Assembly: GCF_958450345.1 (NCBI RefSeq) | Contig: NC_088780.1 | Coordinates: 155,912,726 to 155,976,725, forward strand | Reading direction: 5' to 3' | DNA: 64,000 nucleotides | Source: Calliphora vicina | Lineage: Eukaryota; Arthropoda; Insecta; Diptera; Calliphoridae | Shown here: piece by piece, positions 11,441 to 23,047 of the stretch | How the letters are laid out: each line of letters begins with the position of its first letter | How positions within the stretch are numbered: the stretch's first letter is position 1 | The notes under the pieces: model-generated | What the model was told of the DNA's origin: nothing | What the model saw: only the letters and a program-made list of their open reading frames with translations | Database searches by the model: none | Made by a program: the position numbers and the translations under genes

Positions 11441-12644
11441 AAAATGTAGAGTTTTGTGCCAACAAAGCGTCATATGCGGGAAGTTTTGCTTTACTTCTTT
11501 AATTTAAAAAAAGGGGTCGCTGAAGCCCGTCGATGTATGGTGAATGTTCCATCGGTTTCAAAGATGCTTTGTGCGGTTCAGAAGTGGTGATTTTGACACG
11601 GAAGACAAAGATTACCCAGGCCAGCCAAAACAATTTGATGACCATGAATTGCAGGCATTACTCCATGAATTTAATGTCAATTTCAACAAGAGCTTGCAAA
11701 ATCATTAGGAGCTACTCAATTAGCAATTTTAAAACGTTTGCAGGCAGCATTATTCATCCAAAAACAGAGAAATAGAGCAGAGACACCTTGAGTGAAGATT
11801 TTGCATGTCCGATATTATGCTTGAACGTTATAAAATAAAATAAAATAAAATAAAATAAAATAAAATAAAATAAAATACATTTTTGCACCGAATCATTACT
11901 AGCGATGAAAAATGAATACCTTACGATATCCCGAATCATAAGAGATCGTATGTGAAGCTCGGCAAGCCAGCTGAATCGACACCAAAGCCAAATATCCATG
12001 GTTCTAAGATAATTCTCTGTATTTCATGAGATCAAAAGGGTCCTATCTATTATAAGCATTTGAAATCCGATCTGACCATCACATGGAACTTATACCGAAT
12101 GCAACTGATTCGTTTAAAGTGAGAATTTTTTTCAATTTTTTTTAAATTTTTTCAATTCAATTTATTAATTCCAGATACGACAAACTCTTACTACAAAATA
12201 ACGTTGCATTATCAATGAGGAAAAACGAGGACAAATTAAGGTATGTGATCTGGAAGAATTTGCCAAAAAATGCCCAGACATGAAACCGTAATATTCCATG
12301 ACGACAACGATCGGCCACATTATGCAATACTTGGTAAAAACCATTTAGAATGGAGTGGTTGGGAAGTCTTGCCTCACCCGCTTTATAGTCCAGAACGTGA
12401 CCGCACTATTACTATTTGTATCGATCGATGCAGAACGATCTCTCTAGAATACGCTTAACTTTGGAACAGAGTATCTAATATTGGCTTTATTCGTTGTTGA
12501 ACAAAACATAAGCAGTTCTTTTGTCTCGAAATCCATATGCTGCCAGAAAGATGGGAAAAGTTCATAGCTAACAATGTCCAAGAATTTGATTGAATTTATA
12601 TTGTACAAATCTTTCAAAATAAAAGTAATACTCCAAATATAATG
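11441..12644 (+). mobile_element. Decayed mariner element
   Basis: The plus strand retains, in shifting frames, the mariner transposase from near its N-terminus (PTKRHMREVLLYFFNLKK about 11455-11510) through DFD-like linker and the QxxELAxSLGATQLAILK region near 11690-11740, the EKWI and NPKRxxSYVKLGKPAEST catalytic-core blocks (11900-11990), GPIYYKHLKS and RTQLIR (12030-12115), VIFHDDNDRPHYAILGKNHL (second Asp, 12285-12345) and HPLYSPERD (12375-12405). Frameshifts, stops and a (TAAAA)9 microsatellite at 11831-11875 interrupt it. Its 3' terminal repeat is lost where the interspersed repeat at 12650 begins. It is the same mariner type as at 1-341 and 35340-35960. Confidence 0.8.
11831..11875 (+). 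repeat. (TAAAA)9 microsatellite
   Basis: Nine perfect TAAAA units within the decayed mariner, at the position of the LHRI/catalytic core coding sequence; they replace coding sequence of the element. Confidence 0.95.
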
Positions 12645-12649
12645 ATTTT

Positions 12650-13803
12650 TTATACCCTACACCACCATAGTGGGGAGGGTATAATGCGTTTGTGCAGATG
12701 TTTGTAACGCCCAAAAATATTAGTCTAACACCCACCTTAATGTATACCGATCGACTTACACGCAGAGAAAAAATATAGTTGGGCATGGTTACTGTAACCA
12801 TTTCAATATTGTTACAAGTTTTTTAACTATATTATGGTCACAGTAACCATTTACATGATCGTGGTAACCATAACATGGTTAATTTACGATTCACATGATT
12901 GTAGCAACCATATATATGGTTATAGTAAACAAATATATGATTGTGACAACCATTCATATGATGAAGGGCTTATCATATTATGTTGCTCTCGGCTTAAGGC
13001 TTATCATAATCTGAGAACAACATATTATGATAAAATTATTCATCATAAATATGGTTGCCACAAACATATATTTGTTTACTGTAACCATATATATGGTTGA
13101 TATAATCATGTGAATCATAAATTAACCATATTATGGTTACCACAATCATGTAAATGGTTACTGTGACTATAATATAGTTAAAAATCTTGTAACACTATTT
13201 AAATGGTTACAGTAACCATTCCCAATTATATTTTTTCTCTGAGTGTAGAATCACTTTCTGAGTCGATCAATTTTGAAGATATTTCGATGAAATTTGGTAC
13301 ATATTATTTTTTTGGATTAAGGACCAAGCCAATTGAAACTGGCTGAAATCGGTCCATTATTTCACCTAGCCCCCATACAAATGTCCTCCCGAAATTGGAC
13401 TTTATCGGTCATAAATGTTTAATTTATATATGTATCTACACAAATTCCACTCCAAATAATTTTTATATACACAAAATTCATGTCACCAAATTTTGTTATG
13501 ATCAGTCCATAATTTGTCCCATATAGACCCGCTTCCGAAAATCAATTTAACGTGCATAAATCGCTTAAAAATGTTGGTATACTCTCAAAATTCAACATAG
13601 TTAACTTTCATATAGACATAAATCACACGACCTAATTTCATGGTGATCGGTCCATAATTGGTCATAGCTCCCATATAAGGCCCACTTCCGAAAATCACTC
13701 AAAAATATAAATTATTGAAATTTAAAAAAAAAGTTTTTACTGTTTTGCTTAGTGTAGGGTATTATATGGTTGGGCTTGACCTTCCATACTTTCTTACTTG
13801 TTT
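12650..13803 (-). repeat. ~735 bp interspersed repeat, copy b, interrupted by a foldback element
   Basis: Minus-orientation copy running from TATACCCTACACCACCATAG (12650) to AGTGTAGGGTATTATATGGT (13750) and CTTACTTGTTT. All internal family words are present (GGTCCATAATTGGTCATAGC, GACTTTATCGGTCATAAATG). A 487 bp foldback element (12759-13245) splits it at a TA in GATCGACTTAGAATCACTTT, a site that is intact in copies f and g. Confidence 0.9.
12759..13245. mobile_element. Foldback element, 487 bp, near-complete inverted repeat
   Basis: Starts CACGCAGAGAAAAAATATAG and ends with the near-complement TATTTTTTCTCTGAGTG; flanked by TA on both sides. The two arms, each about 235 bp, pair along almost their whole length around a centre near 12995. 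Each arm is built of short units containing ATGGTTACTGTAACCAT-like palindromes (12788, 12835, 12862, 12903, 13079, 13133, 13155, 13203). No coding sequence. Transcribed, it would form one long hairpin. Confidence 0.9.
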
Positions 13804-15644
13804 AAAGCTAAATTTGTGTTAGAGAAACTTTCTAATTGAGTTATATAGTTTAAAAATAGATTTTGAATTATAAAAAACCCATAGTATCTTAATGTGTAGA
13901 TACTTTTATCCACTGTTGTGATTTTTTTCCTATCCCCTTCCTGCATGCAAGTAAGCCTGATAATATTCTTAAATAAATAACTAATATTTACTTAAGTTTC
14001 TAGTACATATTTCCCATAAATAATCGTGCTTGCAATATGAAAAAGCAAACAAACTACTGGAAACCGACAAATCCCAATAAAATAACCCTAAGAACATCTT
14101 ATTTAAAACACACTGCTTAAACAGCCTGGTTAAGGATTCTCCAAAAAATAAATAAATAAAACAGCAAGAGACCAAATTTACTTGTAGCTCTGGCCAAAAA
14201 AAAAAAACTACCGGAAATAACAGCAACCACCACAACTGCAAATACCAAAAAGAAAAACAACCGCAAATACAAAATGAAAAGGATATCAAGGATTTACTTG
14301 ACCAATGATGTCCCTTAAGGCTTACTTTCTTTTATAGTTATGTATGAAACATTTGTACATATTTTGATTATGATTTTATTGACATATTCAAAGTAATAAA
14401 GGGAACATTCGTACAAACTAAAAACTAAACAAGAAACTTCTTCAACAATATTTATGCACAAATACAAAAGACACCAAAAAAAAAAAAAATATCAACAAAA
14501 TTGCTATATTTGAGGAAAAAAAGGCAAAAGTAATCTAAATATTGGTTTAAAAGATAAATAACCCCCAAAACCTCAAAAAGAAAATTATGTTATCACAAAT
14601 ATATTTCTATTAATATATATTTTTTTATTTGCCTCCTACAAAGGACCTTATTAGTGTGTTAAAAGAGGCCAAAATCTGTTGAAACACATGACCAAGTTTT
14701 ATTCAATTTTATTTTTATTCAACAAATTTAAAGGTTTAGTGTGAATACAGAAGGGATGTGGTAAGGGTTGGCATAAAAATATTTTATTTAATTAAGAAAA
14801 CAGTTCATAGTTAAAAGAAAAATTTCAATATTAAATAAATACATTTTTATGAAATTATTAAAATAATAAGATTATAGTCAGTAGTATTTTGGGATACGAA
14901 ATACCCTTCTCAAACTTAATCAAAATTAATATTAAGAATTCAATCACAACATTTCAGTCTAACTATTCGTTAAAACAAAAATGTATTTCATACATTTTAT
15001 TAAGCACAACTTTATGTAATTATTAATTATAGGTGGGTATAAACCACCATTAAAAAAGAAAAAATGCAGGGTATATTTTTTTTTTCATTCCATTTCACTA
15101 TAGGAAATTTTCCCCATTTCTTGGCCAAAATGCAAAATTAAAATTTCTGAAAAATAAATTTTTTATACTCTAGTATAAATAAAAATATAACAAAGTAAAC
15201 ATATATTTTTAAATTTTGGAGAAAAGTAGATTATCTGTCACTTTATCAGTTGTTTTATATTCTATTTCTAAATAAGTTTTTATATAACGATTGAGTGCAG
15301 CAAATTTTGATACAATTTCTAATAAAAATTTTCATAATAAAAATATAGAGTTTTTAAAAATTAAAAAATTAAAAATAATGGTGGAAGTGATTACTTTATT
15401 AATATATAGATAAGTCTTGGTGAACTTGGATGTTAGACCGATTAAATTGGAAAAATTAAAGTGACTTTACGATGAAATAATAAAATTATGAAACGGAATT
15501 TAATTTGGACTTACAAAAAAATGTTAGCAGATGTTAGTTATAACATCATAACAGTTCTTTAGGACAGTCAATTACCTACAGAATTTTTCATATTTCAGCT
15601 GCATATATTTGCATACTTTTTCAAAAAACGCCTTTTTTCAGGTA
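13804..15644. other. AT-rich non-coding stretch
   Basis: Poly-A and poly-T runs, no recognised element. A 102-codon minus-strand frame at 13981-14289 is a run of Phe, Leu, Ser and Cys over A-rich plus-strand sequence and is taken as chance. Confidence 0.45.
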
Positions 15645-16206
15645 AATACAGTGTGAAAAATTCAGAATTATTTAATGTATGGCATGAGAAATATAGTGAG
15701 AATGAAAAAAGAGCCGCTATATATGCATATTTCTTGTCACATATTGATAAAAGTGATTGTTCAGAAAATCTAAATCAATGTTTAGAGAAGCAGTCACGAA
15801 TGTTTTGTGCAAATATAAAAACCAAATGGAGTAATAGTTATATTTTAATAAACAACATGCTGTTTGCCTTAAAGGTAATACCTCAATGAAACTAAATAAA
15901 GTGAACCTTGCCCCCACTGAATTCAAGCCTGGTCAACCGCAATTAACATTTTGTCAAAAATCTGAAAGAACAAAAAGACGAGTTGCAGACGAAATCGTTA
16001 AAGATCAAAATAATGAAGTTGAACCTCTACTACTTGCTGCATGTGCGACTGCTCGTAAATGTAACCAATTAGATTTAGCAGTGATTTTAAAAGAGGCTCC
16101 GACTAGAGCTTCCAAAGTGCGAAAACTAATTTCACCAACTAAGCTATCTGCTGATGAAGCACTAGCCTTTCTTGTTTTTTTAAATATAGTTAATAATTTA
16201 GAATGA
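15645..16206 (+). pseudogene. Broken, truncated gene of unknown (probably transposon-related) family
   Basis: Two overlapping frames look like one protein. The first (15653-15889) reads SELFNVWHEKYSENEKRAAI, then SENLNQCLEKQSRMFCANIK and KTKWSNSY. The second is open from about 15856 (QHAVCLKGNTSMKLNKVN) to the stop at 16204 and reads KPGQPQLTFCQKSERTKRRV, EVEPLLLAACATARKC, LAVILKEAPTRASKVRK and LSADEALAFLVFLNI. The shift lies near 15845-15860; a single frameshift would join them. G-C content and codon variety are above the surroundings. The order 'GxPxLxFxxxSERTKRR ... EAPTRASK ... SADEALAFL' reminds me of the N-terminal part of a family of uncharacterised, often multi-copy insect and cnidarian proteins; I cannot name a function. 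No catalytic domain follows, so the 3' part is missing. Confidence 0.5.
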
Positions 16207-16469
16207 GAAAATCAAATTGATGAATAAAATAAAATTTTAAACATAACTATGTTTGTTTTATTATCAAAAGTTAGATTACACTCAAAAAACAAAATAGAAG
16301 AAAAGAGTTTAGGCAAATACCTAAAAGTTACAGGTTTGGACTGGATCCAGGAACCAGTAACCCGGAAACACAGTTTGGAAGAAATTTTTAGTTAATTTTA
16401 TTTTTATCTTTGAAATTTTTTTTCAGTGTATGAAAAAGTTTTAATGGTCCCTCCCTCCCTTTTAAGAGT
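16207..16469. other. Spacer after the broken gene
   Basis: AT-rich; a possible AATAAAATAAAA run at 16220-16235 could be a polyadenylation signal for the broken gene. Nothing else recognised. Confidence 0.3.
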
Positions 16470-18080
16470 CTTTAAAAATTCGAATCCAAAAAAATTATTG
16501 AAATCGGTCCAGCCGTTTGGCTGTAATTAATTATGGCCAAAAAATGGGGAAAATTTCCTATAGTGCATTTGTAACACATCAACACATTTTTCGCAGTTTC
16601 ACATTGCACAGTGGTTTGAAGAAGTTTTTTTTGGAAAAAATTCAGTATCTCGGGAACTATTATAGACATTTTTATGAAATTTTACATGATTGGAGCTGAG
16701 ATGTTTTCGAGTTGAGTTACAAAAATGGAATTTTAGATTTTTGACTCCGTTGACGGTATCGAGATCCGGGCTATAAATTCCCTTTGCAAAATATTTAAGA
16801 ACATATTGGGGCTTATAGAAGAGGTTTTCATTTTTTGAAAGCAGCTATGCGATTAGAGAAAATTTGCCATAAATTTGAAATTTCCATAAAAGATAGGTCT
16901 ACTTCGGAAGGCTCTTGACCACGCAGTTATACAAATATTGAAATTATTTTTCTTCCATAGAATTTCCCAAAATGTTACCGTTGAGAAAAATATAAATGCA
17001 GTATTTATTTTGTTTTTATTTTCTGTATAATTAAATATTAAAAAAAATTGCGAAAAAAAAAACTACTTTTTAAATTTTTTTTAATTTATGTGCACTTTTG
17101 ATTTGGTATGGATTTCGAAATAATTATTTCCTTATAATACTTATAAATTTGTTGTGAATTAAAACATATATATTTGAAAAAAATCGGAAGAGATTTGAAT
17201 CCGATATTTACAAAAATACAGAGCAAAGTAGGTAAAAAACATAAAATTTTAATTTTCAATGGTGAATATCTCGTAAACTATAAAAGATATAATAAAGCTA
17301 TAGTAATATTTTTTGTAGCTCTCTTCCAGTAGATTACACATATATACAAATATTTCAAATCGGATCGAGAACAACAATTTGGCATCATTTTTAATTTGTA
17401 ATATACCCGAGACAGCCCAATTTGGGGTCTTGAGTCTCCGCACCACCTTAGTGTTGAAAGTCCACATTCAAAACTTAGGCTCACCTATCGGTTTAGAACT
17501 TACAAATTTCTTTGCACATTTTTTATTTTTCATTTCCCCCACTGTGACCCAAAATATCGGATTTAGGTTCTCGCACAACCAGAATATGACATTTTGTAAC
17601 CTCTATTTGCAAAGATTCATCTTTTTTTTCCTTTCTTTCCTTTCGAAAAAGCCCAAACATAGTCAAGTTTCTTAAAAAGGTCAATAAAATACGAAAGCAA
17701 AATTTTTTGCGTTAAATATGGGAAGCTCGGTTTTGATTTTAGACCCATGGTTTCTTCGGCAAACATTCTTAGAATTCATCGTAGATTAAGATTTTGATAA
17801 CCGCTTAGTGCATTTTTTTTGATCCATACAAATTGACCCACTCTATTATACACTATTGTTTTATTGAGGGGACGATATATAATTTTTATATGATCCGGAA
17901 AGAGATCTTAATGCAAAAACGTGTAAAGTAAAATATGGCTCCCTTGACCGGACATAACACCCCCAGAACTAACCAAACTTGGACAATTTAAAAAAAAAAA
18001 TTTTGGTATGAGTAAAAAATTCTAAAAAATATAAAATGTACTAACTTCCAAAAAGGTACTTATAAGTCGCCAGCGTACTT
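16470..18080 (+). repeat. Old dispersed repeat, family B, copy 1
   Basis: Shares blocks in the same order and orientation with 29880-31480: ACAGTGGTTTGAAGAAG with GGGAACTATTATAGA (16608-16670) matches 29890-29955, and TTTATATGATCCGGAAAGA with GCAAAAACGTGTAAAG (17886-17930) matches 31317-31365. Much of the sequence between is also of the same style (AGATATTC, ATCCGATATTTAC). No coding frame longer than about 100 codons; the 98-codon frame at 17379 has no recognisable domain. Confidence 0.55.
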
Positions 18081-18443
18081 CTTCTAAACTGTGATTATTT
18101 ATCATTATAAATTACACTAAATAACAGATTTCAAAAATATTTCAAACAAAGTGTAAATCTCCTATAAAATTTGCACACAAAACTAACTAAATGAAAATTA
18201 ATGAATTAACCTTAGAAATATCTAAAACAAAAATCGACAAATCTGAAATATTAATGAGAGACACCATTACCAAGCATTTTTAAAATAATTTTTAATGAAC
18301 CCTCTTAATTGCTAAATAAAATTTGTGCCAATTGAATAATAAAATTCAAACTAATTTGTATTCTACTAAATCGGGTTGTTAAAAATACCGACAGCTATCC
18401 TCACATTCTCATGTACAAACACAAACATAGCTACTAATTACTT
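18081..18443. other. AT-rich non-coding stretch
   Basis: Nothing recognised on either strand. Confidence 0.45.
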
Positions 18444-18451
18444 ATGTACAT

Positions 18452-19908
18452 TAGAATGGCCCAACAAAAAAATATTAGAAAAATTCAAAAGACTATTGAC
18501 AATTTTGTGGCATCATATGAATTAGAGTTTCGTGTTCGGTTTTAACCGAAACTGAAACCGCTTTTTTTCATAGCTCAAAGCCGAAACCCGACAAACTGTG
18601 AAGCAGCTTAAAAAGCTCTGGTTGATCATTGTAATAGATAATACTGGAATTTGTGGTATATAAATAGTAACGGCGTGTAGCTGGTGATGGAGTTGATAGA
18701 AAGCTTTGCTACAGTTATACAAGGTGACGCAAAAGTAAACTTCCGATTTTTTTTCTGTAATTAAAAAAAAATGAAAAACTTTGATTCTTCTTGTGGATTA
18801 TTTTTATTTGGTCTTTTAATTTTTTTTACATCAAGTCGAGAATATGATGTCATGTAAATGGCCGCCGCCACAGTTGATTATCATTTGAGCCCTTTTTATG
18901 GCATTTTCCATCACTTTGGCCAAAATTTCCGTCGATAGGTCCTCACATTCTTGATGGATATTGTCTTTAAGAGCTGCAAGAGTCTGAGGCTTGTTGACAT
19001 TAACCCGCGACTTCAAAAAGCCCCACAAAAAGAAGTCTGGAGCGGTCAAATCAGGAGATCTTGCTGGCCAGTGCAAATCGCCAAAACGGGAGATTAGGCG
19101 CCCGGGAAATGCACCCTTCAGCATATCGGTTGTGACACGTGCTGTGCGTGCCGTTGCACCGTCCTGTTGGAACCCAGTATTTTCCAATCCCAATTCATCA
19201 AGTTGCGGCAAAAACAACTCGTTGATCATTGCTCTGTAGCGCTCACCATTCACAGTAACCGTTTCGCCCGCGACGTCTTCGAAGAAAAAAGGTCCGATGA
19301 CTCCTCCAGCGAAAACAGCACACCATTCAGTGACTTTGAGCGGGTGCAATGGCTCTTCGTGGGTTACACGCGTATTTTTCAAAATGTTGCTTATTTACGT
19401 ACCCGCTAAGATGGAAATGGGCCTCATCACTCATGATTATTTTTGATGAAAAATCATCTTATTATTGGTCAAATAAATAGTCAGCAATATTCCGCGTTCT
19501 GGAGCAGTGTAGCGTAACATTGTTTATTAACGTGTATTTCGCATGTGTTTACTACACAAATGTCAAAACAGAACTGACATTAGGGGCCAATCGCAAAATT
19601 TATAGCATTTTCTGATAGGATTATTACTTTTGCGCCACCTTGTATTTACAGTTTATTTGAAGAAAATAACCCACCGTTTTTAAAAGGTAAAAACTTAACA
19701 GTATCATAATATTGAAGAAACAAGTCCCAAACCGAAAATAACCGAAACCGATTGGTTTTCAATTTTTAAAACCGAAATCGCGGTTTTGAATTTTGTCGAT
19801 TTTTTAAAACTTTTATATGAATTGTCAGAGAGAGCAGTGTTAAATAAATTTTCCAGAAAAACCAGTTGTGAATATTGAACCTGACCCCTAATAAACTGGG
19901 CCATCCTA
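18452..19908. mobile_element. hAT-like MITE with AACCGAAA repeats, interrupted by a Tc1/mariner-like element
   Basis: Outer ends TAGAATGGCCCA (18452) and TGGGCCATCCTA (to 19908) are inverted and flanked by 8 bp direct repeats ATGTACAT (18444) and ATGTTCAT (19909), one mismatch. The 8 bp duplication and the TAGRATGG-type end are as in hAT elements. Subterminal sequences carry inverted AACCGAAACTGAAACCG (18544) and ACCGAAATCGCGGTTTTGA (19772) words. The insert at 18720-19642 separates the arms; without it the MITE would be about 530 bp. No transposase of its own. Confidence 0.8.
18720..19642 (-). mobile_element. Non-autonomous Tc1/mariner-superfamily element, copy 2
   Basis: TA-flanked, with ends CAAGGTGACGCAAAAGTAA and TTACTTTTGCGCCACCTTG. 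The minus strand encodes the C-terminal two thirds of the transposase (19382-18831 open for 183 codons): VTHEEPLHPLKVTEWCAVFA, then FQQDGATARTARVTTDMLK (second Asp), ARSPDLTAPDFFLWG and GGGHLHDIIFST at the C-terminus. The SDEAHFHL block upstream (19432-19405) is separated by a frameshift. The N-terminal DNA-binding region is missing, with the same junction as in copies 1 and 3. Inserted inside a hAT-like MITE. Confidence 0.87.
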
Positions 19909-19916
19909 ATGTTCAT

Positions 19917-21132
19917 GTATGAGTACCTACCTAACATACATGAGGTTTCAAAATATACTCGTAACACTTCAATAAGTTTTTTCCCTGGAAAATAATTTAC
20001 CAACTTTTATGTTCACAAAACAGTTTTTAATTTTGCACTTTTAAGTCAAAAGTTTGATTTTTCTACTCGTATTTACTCGTGCAAGTTTTGTAGAGTTTAT
20101 TTTATTTTTTTTTTGTTTATTTGTTTTTAGACGTGGAAAAACAACATTGTGCTAAAACAACATTTTTAAAAATCAACAAAATAAATAGAGAGAATTAGAA
20201 AAATAATAAATAAAATAGTAGAAAAATCCACTAGAAAGTTAAAATCAATTTGCTAAAGTCAATTTTGGGGTAAATACTTAATGAAAATTATTTATTTTTG
20301 TTGGTTTTATCAACAGTCGTCAGTTGTCATTTGTTAAACCAATACAATTTATTTACACATACGAAATTTTCTAATGGTCAGGGCGAAATGGTTTAATTTA
20401 GTTGTAAATGTATATTAAATATTTAGTAAAAATTTTGTAATTCTAAATTCTAAAAATTCTAAATCTAAAATTTGCTAGAACTTCTTTAACTTAATATCTT
20501 AGGTCTTAAGATTTTCTTTATGTTTTCTTAAACAATATTTCTTTTTTTTTTGCTTGAAAGTACCTGTCTTTAACATTTAATTTTTTTTTGGCTATAAATA
20601 ATCAGCTTAAAAGTAGCTGGTTTGCTGTTTATGTTGTGCTAAATTTTCCAGATTTAAAATGTCATTATGCTCGTATATCAAATGACATTACATACATGAG
20701 TATTATAACAATTTCTTATTTCTCAGACATGTGTTGTTTTAAAAATGTGTTCCCTAAATAACAAATGTGTCTTACTGTCATCAATCAAGTATTAAATTTT
20801 CTACTTTTTATCTGAATTATTTTCTTTATCACCTTTTTAGAGACAAAAACACACGCACAATATTAAAGTAATTTGTTGACACAAGGTCAGGAATTCGGTT
20901 TTTTGTGTGAGATACTTATTTTGGGGGATTTTAAGATAGTGATGGAAAATGTTTAATGGTAACAGTTGAAAACTTTCCAATAAATTTTATATATTTTTTA
21001 TTTTACGTGTTGATTATTGGGAGTTGATTACTTTATATTGTAGATTCGAAAACAATTTTTTAAATTTATTTAAATTTCGTTTAATAAAAATTAGATTTTG
21101 TTAGTATCAAAAAAATTGCAAAACCACATTAG
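19917..21132. other. AT-rich non-coding stretch
   Basis: Long T and A runs (20100-20130, 20540-20590); no coding pattern or repeat recognised. Confidence 0.5.
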
Positions 21133-21262
21133 TATATGAGGGATTTTAAGTCAAGTGAACCAACTTTTGAAATCGATGTCATCCGGTGGGATTAGTCTTA
21201 TTGGATAGTAATTCAGACACAATTTTGCAACAAGATCGGTCTAGAACTCTCTGAGTTAGAGG

Positions 21263-21448
21263 CATAGAGAACATAGAGCGGAAACTCGAAAAAAAACTGA
21301 AACAAAAAAATTACTCAAAAAAGTTACACATACCAGTGTTGTTTTTGTTTTCACGTAGTTTTTTTTACTAATACATTCTCAATACTTAGGTTTTTGACAA
21401 CTGAGTTAGTTCTTTGGCAGGAGAGTTTCCGCTCTATGTGTTAGAGTG
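21263..21448. mobile_element. hAT-like MITE, 186 bp, with 8 bp target duplication
   Basis: Flanked by GTTAGAGG on both sides (21255-21262 and 21449-21456). The ends are imperfect inverted repeats; the inner 17 bp, ACATAGAGCGGAAACTC (21271) and GAGTTTCCGCTCTATGT (21423), are perfect. The uninterrupted site CTGAGTTAGAGGG is seen in family C copy 3 (near 56726). Confidence 0.85.
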
Positions 21449-21639
21449 GTTAGAGGGGTTCAAAATTTGACATTTTGGCCAAATAGTTGTTTTTTCTCAT
21501 GCTTGTAACTTATTACACAGGTCAACAGCAAAAAAAGTCTTCACTGACCATTACTTAGATTTGATGCATCATGATTACCTAAGTATAAAAATGGTAATAT
21601 TTTTGAATTCTATGGATAGATTTTTTTAAATTTTTTTTT

Positions 21640-22760
21640 CTAAAATTCTGAATTTTTTTTAGATGTTTCTCCATATAATTTATGATAACTCAAAAAGGGT
21701 TAGTCCGTTATTATTGTAGTAAACTTACAAAAGTTCAAATTTACAAAACCTTTAAACCATTTATATATTGCGTTTTAAACGGCTCAGTAGTTTCGGAGTT
21801 ATAATAAAAAATTAAGGCAAAAATATATTTTTTATATGAAAATATAATTTTTTTTTGTTTTAAAAAAATCATGAAAAATTGAAAACTGCAGAAATTGTTT
21901 AGGTTTATTATTTTGTCGCAAAGCCGCATATAATAACAACAAAATGAGATATCGTACATAAAAATCGATTGATTCTTTTCGAATTTATTCATACTGAAGT
22001 GAATTCGCTCATTTTCACAAAATTTTACTTTTCTGTTTGATATACATAAAATTGAGTAGTTAATGTTCTTCTTTGGATTAATTGTCTTTTGAAAACATTT
22101 TCCCCATGCTATGTACAAATTTTCACACATATATTGCGTTTTAATCGGCTCAGTAGTTTCGGAGTTATAGTAACAAATTGAAGGAAAAAATATATTTTTT
22201 ACGTGAAAATTACATTTTTTTTGTTTTAAAAAACTCATGAAAAATCAAAAACGGCAGAAATTGTTTAGATTTATTGCTTTATTGTAAAGCCACATGTAAT
22301 AGGAATAAAATGAGATATCGTTTGTAGAAATCGATGGATTATTTTCGAATTTATTCACAATTAAGTGAATTCGCTCATTTTCACAAAATTTTTGTTTTTT
22401 TTTTGATATATATAAAATTGAGTAGCTAATGTTCTTCTTTCGATTAATTGACTTTTGAAAACATTTGCCCCATGCTATGTACAAATTTTCACACATATAT
22501 TTTGTTTCAATCGGCTCAGCAGTTTCGGAGTTATAATAACAAATTGAAGCAAATAACATATTTTTTACAGGAAAATGGCAATTTTTTTGTTTTAAAAAAC
22601 ACATGAAAAATCGGTAACGGCAGAAATTGTTTAAATTTATTGCTTTATTGCAAAGCCACATGGAATACAAACAAAATGAGATATCGTTTTTAAAAATCTA
22701 TTGATTCTTTTCGAATTTATTCACAATTAAGTGAATTCGCTCATTTTCACAAAATTTTAT
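21640..22760 (+). repeat. ~366 bp tandem repeat array 1
   Basis: GGCTCAGYAGTTTCGGAGTT recurs at 21781, 22149 and 22513 (spacing 368 and 364 bp), with the whole intervening sequence repeated: AAATCGAAAACGGCAGAAAT, GAGATATCGTTTATAAAAAT, TTCGAATTTATTCACAATTA, AGTGAATTCGCTCATTTTCA, CCCCATGCTATGTACAAATT. Open frames of 165 and 141 codons on the minus strand are by-products of the repetition. Confidence 0.9.
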
Positions 22761-22891
22761 GTGTTTACAAAAATGTCTTCAAGGAAAAAACCTAAGCTTT
22801 CTTTTGAGCAGAAAAAGGGTCCATTTTGAAAAAAAAGTCAACACAGTTTGTGATTTTGCAAAAAAAAGTAAAAAAATTTATGTTTTGAGTA

Positions 22892-23047
22892 GACGCCTTT
22901 CTTTTCCTTATGCAATTTAGTTGCGCAAGTCTCTTGTGCTTGTAGATACCAGAGGTAATGTCGGGTTGAGGAGAAGAAAATTTTGCATGCTGGTTTGTTG
23001 TTGGGCAAGAGACTTGCGCAACTAAATTGCCTAGTGTGAAAGGGGTC
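22892..23047. mobile_element. Short MITE with 25 bp perfect inverted repeat
   Basis: Arms GCAATTTAGTTGCGCAAGTC+TCTTG (22912-22936) and the exact complement (23006-23030). The similarity continues outward less perfectly to GACGCCTTTC (22892) and GAAAGGGGTC (to 23047). It interrupts a TTTTGAATTACAAAACAT-like sequence that is intact nearby at 23194. Confidence 0.75.

Noticed and set aside
13981..14289. 102-codon minus-strand frame, hydrophobic
   Set aside because: Phe/Leu/Ser/Cys-rich translation of A-rich, low-complexity DNA; no start context or family.
18991..19409. Plus-strand frames opposite the transposase of copy 2 (also 7074-7277, 30295-30755)
   Set aside because: Antisense shadows of the Tc1/mariner-like coding sequence.
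21741..22670. Minus-strand reading frames of 165 and 141 codons with mutually similar peptides
   Set aside because: They run across the ~366 bp tandem monomer and are similar only because the DNA is repeated; no domain, and array 2 does not keep the frame.
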